Shown: positions 43,636 through 53,258, counted from the stretch's first letter. The stretch is DNA of 64,000 bases from Ruminococcus sp. (GCA_022779485.1 JALFTC010000046.1:1-64000), one strand, 5' to 3'. Notes: generated by a model not told the origin, from the letters alone. A program made the numbers and translations.

Positions 43636-44603
43636 TGTCTGATACAAAAACAAAAAAAATCACCTCCATAGGCGGTTCCGCCCTGATTGAGGGCATTATG
43701 ATGCGTGGCCCCAAAAAGACCACCGTTGCTGTCCGTACGGGCAAGGATGACATATACACAGAGGACATCACCTTTGAGGGACTTACCCAAAAATACAAAT
43801 TTTTCAGACTCCCCTTTATAAGAGGAATCGGAGGACTTGTGGACTCAATGAGGTTAAGCTACAAAAGTCTAATGCTCTCTGCCGACAAGGCTATTGAATC
43901 AGGTGAAGTTGAGGAGGAAGAGCCATCAAAATTTGAAAAGTGGCTTGAGGATAAATTCGGCGACAAGCTGGTAAAGATAATGATGGTTTTTGCCTCCATT
44001 ATCGGCGTCGCCTTTGCTGTGGGTTTGTTTTTCTTTGTACCATCCTTCCTGTACGACTTAATCTGTAAGGTAACAAGCGTTGCAGAAAGCAGACTTTTCA
44101 AGTCGGTATTTGAGGGCGTACTGAAAATTGCACTTTTCCTTTTGTACATAGTTCTTTGCAGTCGTATGCAGGAGATGAAAAGAGTTTTCCAGTACCACGG
44201 AGCCGAGCATAAAACTATCTTCTGTTACGAAAATGAAGAAGAGCTTACAGTAGAGAATGTTAAAAAGTTCCGCCGTTTCCACCCAAGATGCGGAACAAGC
44301 TTTCTTGTTATTATGCTGATTTTGGGCATTGTGTTGGGACTTTTTGTTCCTGTTGCCCCATTTGGTATAGGCTGGCTCAGACCTGTAATAAAAATATTAC
44401 TCCTGCCACTTACCTGCGGTATAGGATATGAGCTTATAAAAATTTGCGGAAAGCACGACAACGCATTTACAAGAATCATTGCCGCTCCCGGTATGTGGGC
44501 ACAGCGTATCACAACTAAGGAGCCTGACGATGATATGATTGAGGTTGCCATAACAGCTATCAAGGATGTTATCCCCGATGACGGCAGTGACATTATCAAA
44601 TGA
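43635..44603 (+). CDS. DUF1385 membrane protein (YqhQ-like)
   Basis: 322 residues. Start signature SIGGSALIEGIMMRGPKKTTVAVR, two pairs of membrane helices (about 115-145 and 155-180, then 215-245 and 250-270), and the motif YHGAEHKTIFCYENEEELT (HExH-like) with PRCGTSFLV. Usually beside prmC and prfA, as here; function unknown, suggested metal-linked. Coupled on both sides (1 and 4 nt). Confidence 0.9.
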   Translation: MSDTKTKKITSIGGSALIEGIMMRGPKKTTVAVRTGKDDIYTEDITFEGLTQKYKFFRLPFIRGIGGLVDSMRLSYKSLMLSADKAIESGEVEEEEPSKFEKWLEDKFGDKLVKIMMVFASIIGVAFAVGLFFFVPSFLYDLICKVTSVAESRLFKSVFEGVLKIALFLLYIVLCSRMQEMKRVFQYHGAEHKTIFCYENEEELTVENVKKFRRFHPRCGTSFLVIMLILGIVLGLFVPVAPFGIGWLRPVIKILLLPLTCGIGYELIKICGKHDNAFTRIIAAPGMWAQRITTKEPDDDMIEVAITAIKDVIPDDGSDIIK

Positions 44604-45430
44604 TTATTGACGAGGCAAAAAAACTCCTTGCAAAGAATCTCAACCCACAAGAGGCAAGGGATATTATCTTCTTTGTAACAGGGCTTAACAGTCAAGAACA
44701 GCTTTTAAATTACAAAAAAGAGCTTACTGATAATGAGGAAAATAAGGTCAAGGATATTCTCTTTAAACGCATAAACGGTTATCCCCTGCAATATATTTTG
44801 GGGAAGTGGACATTTATGGGCAGAGATTTCTCACTTGGCGAAGGTGTACTAATACCAAGGGACGACACAGAGGTTGTGGTGCTGAGTGTCATCCCTTATT
44901 TAGAGCAAAATAAAAACCTGAGGATAATCGACCTTTGCTCCGGCAGCGGCATTATTGCAGTTACCCTTAAATGTATGTTCCCTAAGTGTGAGGTACACGC
45001 TTTGGAGCTTTCAGAAAAGGCTATGCCCTATCTAAAAAGGAACATTGAAAGTCTTGCACCTGATGTAATTCTTCATCAAGGGGACTTAAACTTGCTTTGT
45101 GAATGCTTTGAGGACAATTATTTTGACCTTGTAATCAGCAATCCGCCATATATCCAAAGTGAAGTTATCCCCACATTACAGACAGAGGTTAAAAGAGAGC
45201 CTAAAATGGCTTTGGACGGCGGAACTGACGGACTTGACTTTTACCGCAGTATCACCCAAAAATGGAGCAACAAGCTAACGCCCGGTGGAATGATGGCTTT
45301 TGAGCTTGGGGAGGGGCAGTTTGATATGGTAAAAGCTATGATGAAAGAAAAAGGATTTGAAAATATCAGCGAATATAAGGACATTGGTAATATTCAGAGG
45401 GCTATAAATGGGACTTTGAAATATAAATAG
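44600..45430 (+). CDS. prmC: Release factor glutamine N5-methyltransferase
   Basis: Methylates the GGQ glutamine of RF1/RF2. 276 residues. SAM site IIDLCSGSGIIAVTL, catalytic NPPY (181-184) and PLQYILGKWTFMGRDF / VLIPRDDTEVVV. Overlaps the DUF1385 stop by ATGA. Confidence 0.95.
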   Translation: MIIDEAKKLLAKNLNPQEARDIIFFVTGLNSQEQLLNYKKELTDNEENKVKDILFKRINGYPLQYILGKWTFMGRDFSLGEGVLIPRDDTEVVVLSVIPYLEQNKNLRIIDLCSGSGIIAVTLKCMFPKCEVHALELSEKAMPYLKRNIESLAPDVILHQGDLNLLCECFEDNYFDLVISNPPYIQSEVIPTLQTEVKREPKMALDGGTDGLDFYRSITQKWSNKLTPGGMMAFELGEGQFDMVKAMMKEKGFENISEYKDIGNIQRAINGTLKYK

Positions 45431-45451
45431 AAAGTTTGTTCGATTTTTTAG

Positions 45452-45480
45452 TTGCTTTTTTCCTTATATTTATTTATAAT
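45452..45480 (+). promoter_or_regulatory. Candidate sigma-A promoter of recA
   Basis: TTGCTT, 17 nt, TATAAT. No convincing LexA site (CGAAC-N4-GTTCG) lies near it. Confidence 0.6.
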
Positions 45481-45533
45481 AATGTTAGAAAATAAAGTCC
45501 CAAAGAACGGACAATGAAAAGGATGTTATTATT

Positions 45534-46652
45534 ATGGCAGTAGATAAAAAGAAAGCGCTGGAAACAGCCCTTAGTCAAATTGAAAAGCAGTTTGGAAAGG
45601 GTGCAGTTATGCGCCTTGGACAAAATGAGCATATGAACATTGGTCATGTCAGCACAGGCTCACTGGGACTTGACTTAGCCCTTGGAATCGGCGGTTTGCC
45701 AAGGGGAAGAATTATCGAAATTTACGGACCTGAATCTTCAGGTAAAACAACCCTTGCCCTCCACTGTATTGCAGAGGGTCAAAAGGACGGTGGCAGTGTT
45801 GCATTTATTGATGTTGAACATGCTCTCGACCCAAACTATGCCAGTGCACTTGGTGTTGACATAGACGAACTCCTTGTTTCACAGCCTGACACAGGTGAGG
45901 ACGCACTTGAAATTGCCGAGGCTCTCATTCGCTCAGGCGCCATTGATGTTTTGGTTGTGGACTCCGTTGCAGCCCTTGTTCCAAAGGCAGAAATTGAGGG
46001 CGAAATGGGTGACTCCCATGTTGGCTTGCAGGCAAGACTTATGTCACAGGCTCTCCGTAAGCTTGCAGGTGCAATTAACAAAAGCAACTGCGTTGCAATC
46101 TTTATCAACCAGTTAAGAGAAAAAGTTGGTGTTGTTTACGGAAACCCTGAGGTTACTCCCGGCGGTCGTGCACTTAAGTTCTATTCATCTGTAAGACTTG
46201 AAGTTAGAAGAGCCGAAACCCTTAAGGTTAACGGTGAAATGATTGGTAACCGCACAAAGGTTAAGGTTGTTAAAAATAAGATTGCCCCTCCCTTTAAGGA
46301 AGTGCAATTTGACATTATGTACGGCAAGGGAATTTCCCGAATCGGCGAGCTTATTGACCTTGCTGTGGACACAAATGTAATAAGCAAGGCAGGCGCTTGG
46401 TTCAGCTACGGCGAAACAAGGCTTGGACAGGGTCGAGATAAGGTTAAAATCCTGTTGGAGGAAAACGAGGAGCTTGCCAAGGAGATTGAAGAAAAGGTAC
46501 TTGAAAACATTGACAAGCTCAACGAAACAAAGAAAACAAAAAAGGGTGCAAAGGTACCTCCTATCACCCCTGCTGTTCCTGATGCAAAGCCTGCAAAGAA
46601 AGAGCCTGCAAGCAAGGCAGACAGCAAAATTGACATTTTGGTTGAAGACTAA
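45534..46652 (+). CDS. recA: Recombinase A
   Basis: 372 residues. Walker [10 protein letters not shown] (about 65-73), [27 protein letters not shown] (L2 loop) and [20 protein letters not shown] (L1). Strand exchange and SOS co-protease. AAGGATG precedes the ATG. The TAA overlaps recX by 1 nt. The C-terminal tail is Lys/Ala/Pro-rich, as often seen in this phylum. Confidence 0.97.
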   Translation: MAVDKKKALETALSQIEKQFGKGAVMRLGQNEHMNIGHVSTGSLGLDLALGIGGLPRGRIIEIYGPESSGKTTLALHCIAEGQKDGGSVAFIDVEHALDPNYASALGVDIDELLVSQPDTGEDALEIAEALIRSGAIDVLVVDSVAALVPKAEIEGEMGDSHVGLQARLMSQALRKLAGAINKSNCVAIFINQLREKVGVVYGNPEVTPGGRALKFYSSVRLEVRRAETLKVNGEMIGNRTKVKVVKNKIAPPFKEVQFDIMYGKGISRIGELIDLAVDTNVISKAGAWFSYGETRLGQGRDKVKILLEENEELAKEIEEKVLENIDKLNETKKTKKGAKVPPITPAVPDAKPAKKEPASKADSKIDILVED

Positions 46653-47272
46653 TGCTTGTTACCGCTGTTGAACCAAGGAGGAAAGCCCTTTCCGCACTGT
46701 ACATAGACGGTGAATTTGCAATGAAGTTGGACACAGAAACTCTGCTGATTAACCACATCAAAACAGGTGTTGAGATAAGTGACGAACAGCTCCATCAGTT
46801 AGTAACGGACAGTAACAACAAAAGGGCAAAGGAAAAGGCACTTTGGCTTATTTCCTACCGTGACCACAGCAAAAAGGAGCTTATTGACAAAATCAAGCGA
46901 ACAAGCAGTGAAGAATCAGCTGTTGCCGCTGTGGAAAGGCTCACAGAGCTTGGTCTTGTAAATGACGAGGCATACGCAAGGCGTTACTATAAGGAGCTGA
47001 CTCAGGGCAGTAAGCACCTTTCCCCCAGAGGAGCAAGGTATAAGCTGATGGAAAAGGGCATTGACCGTGAACTCATTGACGCTATTGTTGATGAAACGGA
47101 CATTGACGAAAGAGAACAAATAAGAATTATCATAAACAGCAAGTATAAAAATTTAAATTCGGACGAAAAAACCAAGAAGAGAGCTGTTTCCGCTTTACAG
47201 CGCAAGGGTTTTCGCTTTGAGGATATAAGGTCCGTAATGGAAGAATACGAAGAGGAAAATGATGGCTACTAA
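46652..47272 (+). CDS. recX: Regulatory protein RecX
   Basis: 206 residues with three RecX helical repeats (KEKALWLISYRDHSKKELIDKI, TELGLVNDEAYARRYYKEL, LSPRGARYKLMEKGID, RAVSALQRKGFRFEDI). Modulates RecA filaments. Coupled to recA by overlap of one base. Confidence 0.9.
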   Translation: MLVTAVEPRRKALSALYIDGEFAMKLDTETLLINHIKTGVEISDEQLHQLVTDSNNKRAKEKALWLISYRDHSKKELIDKIKRTSSEESAVAAVERLTELGLVNDEAYARRYYKELTQGSKHLSPRGARYKLMEKGIDRELIDAIVDETDIDEREQIRIIINSKYKNLNSDEKTKKRAVSALQRKGFRFEDIRSVMEEYEEENDGY

Positions 47273-48593
47273 GGTTGGTATTATTTCACTTGGATGTGCA
47301 AAAAACCAGGTGGATGCAGAAATGCTTTTATACAAAATAAGAGAGGCAGGGTATGAAATTTCCGATGACCCGGGAATTTGTGATATTGCCATTGTAAACA
47401 CCTGCGGTTTTATTGAATCAGCCAAGCAGGAAAGTATTGACGAAATACTGGAGCTTGCCACCCTTAAAAGGGAGGGACAGATTAAAAAGCTGATTGTTAC
47501 AGGATGCCTTGCCGAAAGGTACAACAATGAGCTTATGAAGGAAATGTGCGAAATTGACGCTGTTGTGGGCATAGGCGGTAACGAGGATATTGTCACCGTA
47601 CTGAACAGAGTTATGGAAGACGAAAAGGTTAACATTCACCCCGACAAAATGCTTATGCCATTGGAGGGGAAACGACTTCAATCCACTCCCCCATACACAG
47701 CCTACATCAAAATTTCTGAGGGCTGTGACAACAGGTGTACCTACTGTGCTATCCCAATAATAAGAGGCGGGCACAGGAGCCGTAAAATGGAGGATATTGT
47801 ATCGGAGGCAACAGACCTTGCAAACAAGGGCGTCAAGGAGCTGAATGTTATTGCTCAGGACACCACAAGATACGGTATGGACTTGTACGGTGAATACCGA
47901 CTTGCAAAGCTTTTAAAGGAGCTTTGCAAAATTGACGGCTTTAAGTGGATAAGGGTGCTGTACTGTTATCCCGACAAAATCACTGACGAGCTTATTGAGG
48001 TAATTAAAACAGAGGAAAAAATCTGCAAATATATCGACATTCCACTTCAGCACTGCAACAAAGATGTACTTCGCAGAATGAACAGAAGTGGTGACAAGGA
48101 CAGCCTGCTCGCCCTCATTAACAAGCTCCGTAAGGAAATCCCCGACATTGTAATCCGCACAACCTTTATTGCAGGATTCCCCGGAGAAACAGAGGAAGAA
48201 TTTACCGAGCTTTGTCAGTTTGCAAAGGATGTTAAGTTCCAAAGAATGGGATGCTTCCCGTACAGCATAGAAGAAGGAACTCCTGCCGCTGAATTTCCTA
48301 ATCAGCTTGACGAAGAAACAAAGGCTCATCGTGCAGAAATAATAATGGATCAGCAAAGCTACATTATGGACGAATATCTTGAAAGTCAAATCGGCAAGGA
48401 GATGGAAATTCTCTGCGAGGGCTACGACCGATATGCCGAATGTTACTTTGGCAGAGGTTACTGCGATGCCCCTGATGTTGACACCGTCACATTCTTCACC
48501 ACAACAGGAGAAAAGCCAAAGATTGGAGAATTCTACAATGTAGAAATAACCGATTTTCTGGACAGCTCACTTGTTGGAAAAATTATTGATTGA
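47262..48593 (+). CDS. rimO: Ribosomal protein S12 methylthiotransferase
   Basis: 443 residues. UPF0004 domain (SLGCAKNQVDAEMLL, IVNTCGFIESAKQESID), the radical SAM cluster CDNRCTYCAIP, and a C-terminal TRAM domain. Methylthiolates Asp88 of S12. The second of two adjacent ATGs (47262) is better spaced from GAGG. Overlaps recX by 11 nt. Confidence 0.96.
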   Translation: MATKVGIISLGCAKNQVDAEMLLYKIREAGYEISDDPGICDIAIVNTCGFIESAKQESIDEILELATLKREGQIKKLIVTGCLAERYNNELMKEMCEIDAVVGIGGNEDIVTVLNRVMEDEKVNIHPDKMLMPLEGKRLQSTPPYTAYIKISEGCDNRCTYCAIPIIRGGHRSRKMEDIVSEATDLANKGVKELNVIAQDTTRYGMDLYGEYRLAKLLKELCKIDGFKWIRVLYCYPDKITDELIEVIKTEEKICKYIDIPLQHCNKDVLRRMNRSGDKDSLLALINKLRKEIPDIVIRTTFIAGFPGETEEEFTELCQFAKDVKFQRMGCFPYSIEEGTPAAEFPNQLDEETKAHRAEIIMDQQSYIMDEYLESQIGKEMEILCEGYDRYAECYFGRGYCDAPDVDTVTFFTTTGEKPKIGEFYNVEITDFLDSSLVGKIID

Positions 48594-48607
48594 TTAGGAT
48601 GAATAAG

Positions 48608-49195
48608 ATGAATTTACCCAATAAACTAACATTACTAAGGATTATCCTTGTACCATTCTTTATTGCAACAATACTTATTGACTTTCCACTGCATTACCTT
48701 GTGTCGGGCATATTATTCGGCATTGCCTCTGTAACAGATTCCTTGGACGGAAGAATTGCACGAAGTCAAAACCTTGTTACCGACTTCGGCAAATTTGCCG
48801 ACCCGCTTGCAGACAAAATTCTTGTAATATCTGCACTTGTATGCTTTTTGCAGACAGGTCTTTTGGGGGCATACGGTGCAATTCCCGTTGTAGTTGTACT
48901 GTTCAGGGAATTTGCAGTTTCGGGAATACGACTGGTTGCCGCCTCAAGCGGTAAGGTGGTTGCCGCCAACATATGGGGCAAGATTAAGACAGTTTCTCAA
49001 ATGGTGGGCATTGCCTCAATATTTGCAATGCAATCTATTCTGGAGATTATGAACCTTTTAAACTATTCAGTTAAGGAACTTAGTGAAATATTCCTCGTTA
49101 TAGGAATAGCAGTTGTATGGATTTCCACCCTGTTTACAATTATCAGCGGTGTTATCTACATTAAGGACAATTCATCTTTTTTAAAGGACAAATAA
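48608..49195 (+). CDS. pgsA: CDP-diacylglycerol-glycerol-3-phosphate 3-phosphatidyltransferase
   Basis: First step of phosphatidylglycerol synthesis, inner-membrane. 195 residues, about five membrane segments, and the CDP-alcohol phosphotransferase motif DSLDGRIARSQNLVTDFGKFADPLADK. TAGGATG upstream favours the ATG at 48608; GTG/TTG-type starts up to 48590 are possible and would overlap rimO. Last gene of the recA-recX-rimO-pgsA run. Confidence 0.9.
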   Translation: MNLPNKLTLLRIILVPFFIATILIDFPLHYLVSGILFGIASVTDSLDGRIARSQNLVTDFGKFADPLADKILVISALVCFLQTGLLGAYGAIPVVVVLFREFAVSGIRLVAASSGKVVAANIWGKIKTVSQMVGIASIFAMQSILEIMNLLNYSVKELSEIFLVIGIAVVWISTLFTIISGVIYIKDNSSFLKDK

Positions 49196-49242
49196 ACCAT
49201 CTGAAAGGCAGTTTTTCACAGCCATTGGCAGATAAAAAAATC

Positions 49243-49271
49243 TTGCTTTTTTTAAGCATAAAGTATATAAT
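49243..49271 (+). promoter_or_regulatory. Sigma-A promoter of the cysteine T-box transcript
   Basis: TTGCTT, 17 nt, TATAAT, just before the T-box leader. Confidence 0.75.
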
Positions 49272-49282
49272 ATTATCAATAT

Positions 49283-49611
49283 GAGAAAAGCGTTGATTGG
49301 GAGAGTAACCGTAACGACCTTGAAAGAGAATAAGCGTCATTGGCTGTAAGCGCTTAGCAAGGGAATTTTGGCGAAATGCACCCAATTATACTAATTCCTA
49401 ATAAAAAGCAGACAATCTTTGCGGTCTAATTTCTATCAGGTATTAGTATAAGCTGACAGGGGGAACGTGTAATGCTTCCGCTAAATGCAAGGTTTTGTAT
49501 AAGTATCCCTGTCCGTCGCCTGCGTTAAAGGTTTTGAGGGTTTTTGTAAGAAAGCCAAACTCAGGTGGAACCACGATAATTCGTCCTGTACTTTTGTACA
49601 GGACTTTTTTT
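49283..49611 (+). promoter_or_regulatory. T-box leader, cysteine-specific (TGC specifier)
   Basis: Antiterminator T-box AGGTGGAACCACG at 49563-49575; intrinsic terminator GTCCTGTAC / GTACAGGAC with TTTT loop and seven T at 49583-49611. The likely specifier is TGC (Cys) at 49377-49379, in GCGAAATGCACCC. It should switch on cysE-cysS when tRNA-Cys is uncharged. Family, terminator and gene content agree. Confidence 0.9.
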
Positions 49612-49667
49612 ATACCCCCTATTTAATTTTGCAAAATATCACAGGATTTTTCACTGCATATTATAAA

Positions 49668-49826
49668 GGAAACACTGAATAAATCACTTCACACATCTTG
49701 TTTGCATATTTTCCGCCGGTATGCCCAAAAAATCCTCGGAATGCGTCAGCATTACTGCGGTTTTTTGAACATACCGACAAAAAATCTGACAGCACAATCT
49801 GTGCAAATGATTTATTCAGTGTTTCC
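49668..49826 (-). mobile_element. MITE-like element, copy 2 (159 bp), in the cysE leader
   Basis: Perfect 19-bp terminal inverted repeats (GGAAACACTGAATAAATCA and its complement). Reverse orientation relative to copy 1 at 9732-9900, and similar over most of its length with small indels. Flanked on both sides by TAAA, a likely 4-bp target duplication. It lies between the Cys T-box terminator (ends 49611) and the cysE start (49859), so it is part of the 5' UTR of any read-through transcript and can fold on itself. Confidence 0.85.
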
Positions 49827-49858
49827 TAAAGATATAATCAACAGGAGTGAAATATAAA

Positions 49859-50482
49859 ATGTTTAAAACAATGAAAGCAGACCTTGACGCTGTAATGGAA
49901 AGGGACCCTGCCGCAAGAAATCGGTTTGAGGTTTTCTTCCTTTATTCAGGATACAAGGCGGTAAGGAGCCACCGTAGGGCAAACTGGTTCTTCCGCCACA
50001 ATATGAAGTTTATTGCCCGTTTCATAAGTCAACGAAGTCGCCACAAAACAGGTATTGAAATACATCCCGGCGCTACCATAGGCAAAGGACTTTTTATCGA
50101 CCACGGAATGGGTGTTGTAATCGGCGAAACTACTGAAATCGGCGACAACTGTACCCTCTATCAGGGTGTTACCCTTGGAGGAACAGGCAAAGACACAGGC
50201 AAAAGACACCCAACACTTGGCAACAATGTCCTTGTGGGATGCGGTGCAAGGGTGCTTGGACCCTTTAAGGTTGGTGACAACGCACGAATTGCCGCAGGTG
50301 CTGTGGTGCTGAACGAAATCCCGCCGGACTCTACCGCTGTAGGCGTTCCCGCACAGGTGGTTAAGATGAACGGCGAAAAGATAGATTTACTCGACCAAAT
50401 TCACTACACCAACCCCGTTACACAGGAAATTCAAAGGCTTAACAAAGAAATTGAAGAATTGCGAAGAAAACTGGAGGAATAA
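49859..50482 (+). CDS. cysE: Serine O-acetyltransferase
   Basis: Makes O-acetylserine, the precursor of cysteine. 207 residues. N-terminal helical region, then left-handed beta helix of hexapeptide repeats (IHPGATIGKGLFIDHGMGVVIG, DNCTLYQGVTLGGTGKDTGKRHPTLGNNV). The ATG at 49859 has AGGAGTG upstream; a GTG four codons earlier is weaker. Two nt from cysS, in one transcript under the cysteine T-box. Confidence 0.95.
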   Translation: MFKTMKADLDAVMERDPAARNRFEVFFLYSGYKAVRSHRRANWFFRHNMKFIARFISQRSRHKTGIEIHPGATIGKGLFIDHGMGVVIGETTEIGDNCTLYQGVTLGGTGKDTGKRHPTLGNNVLVGCGARVLGPFKVGDNARIAAGAVVLNEIPPDSTAVGVPAQVVKMNGEKIDLLDQIHYTNPVTQEIQRLNKEIEELRRKLEE

Positions 50483-50484
50483 AA

Positions 50485-51891
50485 ATGATTTTATACAATA
50501 CTTTGGGTAACAAAAAGAATGAGTTTGTACCTCACACAGAGGGCAAGGTAAGTATGTACACCTGTGGGCCTACCGTTTATCACTACGCCCACATTGGCAA
50601 TCTGCGAACATACATTATGGAGGATGTGCTTGAAAAGTATTTAAGGTACTCAGGCTATGATGTAAAAAGGGTTATGAACATCACCGATGTGGGACACCTT
50701 TCCAGCGATGCCGACACCGGTGAGGACAAAATGCTTGCCGGTGCAAAGCGTGAGCATAAGACTGTTCTTGAAATTGCCGACTTTTACACCAAGGCATTTT
50801 TTAGTGACTGCAAAAAGCTGAACATCAAGACACCTGATGTTGTCGAGCCGGCAACAAATTGTATCCCTGAATTTATCGAGATGGTTGATACTCTTCTTAA
50901 AAAGGGTTACGCATATGAAGCCGGCGGAAATGTTTACTTTGATACATCAAAGCTTGATGAATACTATGTTTTCGGCAATCAAAACCAAGATGACCTTGCT
51001 GTTGGTGTAAGGGATGATGTTGATGAGGACACAAACAAGAGGAACAAAACCGACTTTGTGCTGTGGTTTACAAAGAGTAAATTTGACGACCAAGAGTTAA
51101 AGTGGGAAAGTCCTTGGGGCTACGGTTATCCGGGCTGGCACATTGAATGCTCCGCAATTTCAGTAAAGCACCTTGGCGAATACCTTGACATTCACTGTGG
51201 CGGTGTTGACAACGCTTTCCCCCACCACACCAACGAAATCGCACAGAGTGAGGCATACTTAGGTCACAAGTGGTGTCCAAACTGGTTCCATGTTACACAT
51301 CTCCTTGATGCCCGTGGCAAAATGAGTAAGAGCAAGGGTGGCTTCCTCACCGTTTCTCTACTTGAAGAAAAGGGCTACAATCCACTTGTTTACAGAATGT
51401 TCTGTCTGCAATCCCACTATCGCAAGCCACTGACATTTAGCTACGAAAATCTTGACAACACAGCCAAAGCCTACAACAAGCTGGTTAAGAAGATTTCTTC
51501 CCTTAACCCACAGGGTGAGCCTGATATGAACGAGGCACAGCCTTATATAGATAAGTTTAAGGAAAATATGGACAACGACCTTAACACATCATTGGGAATT
51601 ACCAGCCTTTATGATGTGCTGAAAGGAAAAATCAGCGACGCTACAAAACTATACCTCATTGAGGACTTTGACAGGGTTTTGAGCCTTGGTCTAATTGACT
51701 CTGCAAAGGAGCTTAAGGAAAACTGTGCAAAGGACATTGACACTTCCCTTGTTGAGGAATTAATCGAAAAGCGTCAACAGGCAAGAGCCAACAAGGACTG
51801 GGCAACGGCTGACGCAATCCGTGATAAGCTAAACGAAATGAACATCATTATCAAGGATACTCCCGACGGTATCACTTGGTCTGTAAAGTAA
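50485..51891 (+). CDS. cysS: Cysteinyl-tRNA synthetase
   Basis: 468 residues, class I. HIGN motif in YHYAHIGNLR, KMSKSKG, zinc ligands (MYTCGPTV, ECSAISVKHLG region with later His/Cys) and DALR-like C-terminus. GGAGGAATAAAA precedes the ATG. Cotranscribed with cysE. Confidence 0.97.
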   Translation: MILYNTLGNKKNEFVPHTEGKVSMYTCGPTVYHYAHIGNLRTYIMEDVLEKYLRYSGYDVKRVMNITDVGHLSSDADTGEDKMLAGAKREHKTVLEIADFYTKAFFSDCKKLNIKTPDVVEPATNCIPEFIEMVDTLLKKGYAYEAGGNVYFDTSKLDEYYVFGNQNQDDLAVGVRDDVDEDTNKRNKTDFVLWFTKSKFDDQELKWESPWGYGYPGWHIECSAISVKHLGEYLDIHCGGVDNAFPHHTNEIAQSEAYLGHKWCPNWFHVTHLLDARGKMSKSKGGFLTVSLLEEKGYNPLVYRMFCLQSHYRKPLTFSYENLDNTAKAYNKLVKKISSLNPQGEPDMNEAQPYIDKFKENMDNDLNTSLGITSLYDVLKGKISDATKLYLIEDFDRVLSLGLIDSAKELKENCAKDIDTSLVEELIEKRQQARANKDWATADAIRDKLNEMNIIIKDTPDGITWSVK

Positions 51892-51927
51892 ACACTATAA
51901 AATAATACAGTATTAGTATTAACTTAC

Positions 51928-51960
51928 AAGCCCTCCACATAGATTTATTGTGGAGGGTTT
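51928..51960 (+). promoter_or_regulatory. Hairpin that contains the pdaB-like ribosome-binding site
   Basis: 12-bp stem AAGCCCTCCACA / TGTGGAGGGTTT with one G-U pair and a 9-nt loop. The Shine-Dalgarno GGAGGG (51952-51957) lies wholly in the 3' arm, seven nt before the ATG at 51964. There is no T-run of terminator kind after it (only TTTATT). A CATAGATT at 51938-51945 resembles a sporulation -10 box, which would start a transcript after the 5' arm and free the site. Function is inferred. Confidence 0.6.
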
Positions 51961-51963
51961 ATT

Positions 51964-52737
51964 ATGCGATTATTAGTTCTTGACAAGAAAGGAATAGCCA
52001 TTGCACTAAGCTGTATAATGATAGCAATTATTGCAGTTGGCATAATCACAAGCACAGGACTAAAGGCTGTTTCAACAGTTACAGAGCAAAAGGAACTGCC
52101 AATATATTCGGTGGGAACAGACAAAAAGCAGGTGTCCATATCCTTTGACGCCGCTTGGGGAGATGAACAAACTCACACACTTCTTGATATTCTAAAGGAA
52201 CACAATGTAAAATCCACCTTTTTCCTTGTAGGTGACTGGGTGGATAAGTACCCCGACGATGTAAAGGATATTTATGACGCAGGACACGACATCGGCAACC
52301 ACAGCGACACCCACCCACATATGACGGAAATGAGTACAGAGGAACAGAAAAATCAAATAAAAGCCTGTAACGAAAAAATCAAGGAAATCACCGGCAAGGA
52401 GCCAAAGCTGTTCAGAGCGCCCTACGGTGACTACAACAACACCGTTGTACAAAGTGTAAAGAGCCTTAATATGTACTGCGTTCAATGGGATATTGATTCC
52501 CTTGACTGGAAAGACCCCTCCCCCTCTGAAATGGTAAACAGAATTGTACCAAACCTGCAAAACGGCAGTATAATACTGATGCACAACGGAGCAAAGAACA
52601 CCCCCGAGGCTTTGCCAATGATTATTGAGGCTGTTAAGGAGGAGGGCTACGAATTTGTACCCCTGTCAAAGTTAGTGTGCAAAAACTGCAAAGTGAACTA
52701 CAAAACCGATGTAACGGGTAGAGTAATAAAAGAATAG
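51964..52737 (+). CDS. Polysaccharide deacetylase, PdaB-like (sporulation)
   Basis: 257 residues: one N-terminal membrane helix (AIALSCIMIAIIAVGIITS), then a NodB domain with metal/catalytic residues SFDAAWGD and GNHSDTHPHM, RAPYGDYN, and the late LMHNGAKNT. In Bacillus PdaB is made in sporulation and keeps spore cortex; this is likely the counterpart. The only good start is the ATG at 51964, with its ribosome site buried in a hairpin. Confidence 0.88.
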   Translation: MRLLVLDKKGIAIALSCIMIAIIAVGIITSTGLKAVSTVTEQKELPIYSVGTDKKQVSISFDAAWGDEQTHTLLDILKEHNVKSTFFLVGDWVDKYPDDVKDIYDAGHDIGNHSDTHPHMTEMSTEEQKNQIKACNEKIKEITGKEPKLFRAPYGDYNNTVVQSVKSLNMYCVQWDIDSLDWKDPSPSEMVNRIVPNLQNGSIILMHNGAKNTPEALPMIIEAVKEEGYEFVPLSKLVCKNCKVNYKTDVTGRVIKE

Positions 52738-52792
52738 AATTTACTTTTCATTATTATATATGGTATAATGAAAGTGCAAAGGAAGTTGTAAT

Positions 52793-53224
52793 ATGGAAAA
52801 TAATATGGATATAAAACATTTTTACTACCTCCCAAAGGAGGCAAAGGAAATACGCATTAGAGTTTTTGTTGAGGAACAGGGCTTTAAAAACGAATTTGAC
52901 GGAGTTGACAGCACTGCAACCCACATCATCTGCTACATAGACAACACAGCAGTTGCCACAGGCAGATTGTTCCTTGATGAAAACAGCAAAGAATATCACA
53001 TTGGCAGAATTGCAGTAGATAAACCCTACAGAGGAAAGGGCATTGGTGGAAAAATCCTTAATTATGCCGAAAGCCTTGTAAAAGAAATGGGAGGAAAAAC
53101 CCTTTCATTATCTGCACAGGAAAGAGCTTCACGGTTTTACGAAAAACAGGGTTACTGCAAAAAGGGCGAACCATACCTTGACGAATACTGCCCTCACATA
53201 TTTATGACAAAAAAGTTAGTGTAA
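52793..53224 (+). CDS. GNAT-family N-acetyltransferase (ElaA-like)
   Basis: 143 residues of GNAT fold: IRIRVFVEEQGF, ATGRLFLDENSKEYHIGRIAV, RGKGIGGKILNYAESLV (acetyl-CoA loop) and YEKQGYCKKGEPYLDEYCPHIFM. Substrate unknown. GGAAG precedes the ATG. A bidirectional terminator follows. Confidence 0.88.
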   Translation: MENNMDIKHFYYLPKEAKEIRIRVFVEEQGFKNEFDGVDSTATHIICYIDNTAVATGRLFLDENSKEYHIGRIAVDKPYRGKGIGGKILNYAESLVKEMGGKTLSLSAQERASRFYEKQGYCKKGEPYLDEYCPHIFMTKKLV

Positions 53225-53228
53225 AAAA

Positions 53229-53258
53229 TCGAGCCGAGATTGCAAAACCTCGGCTCTT
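53229..53258. terminator. Bidirectional terminator between convergent genes
   Basis: Stem GAGCCGAG / CTCGGCTC with loop ATTGCAAAAC; T-rich tracts on both sides. Serves the GNAT gene and the nitrilase gene. Confidence 0.75.

Noticed and set aside
45431..45533. Possible LexA box before recA (CGAAC near TTTGTTCGA)
   Set aside because: Only one half-site; the second half GTTCG at the right spacing is absent.
49340..49356. cre-like TGTAAGCGCTTAGCA
   Set aside because: Lies in stem I of the cysteine T-box, has wrong half-site spacing, and is explained by T-box pairing.
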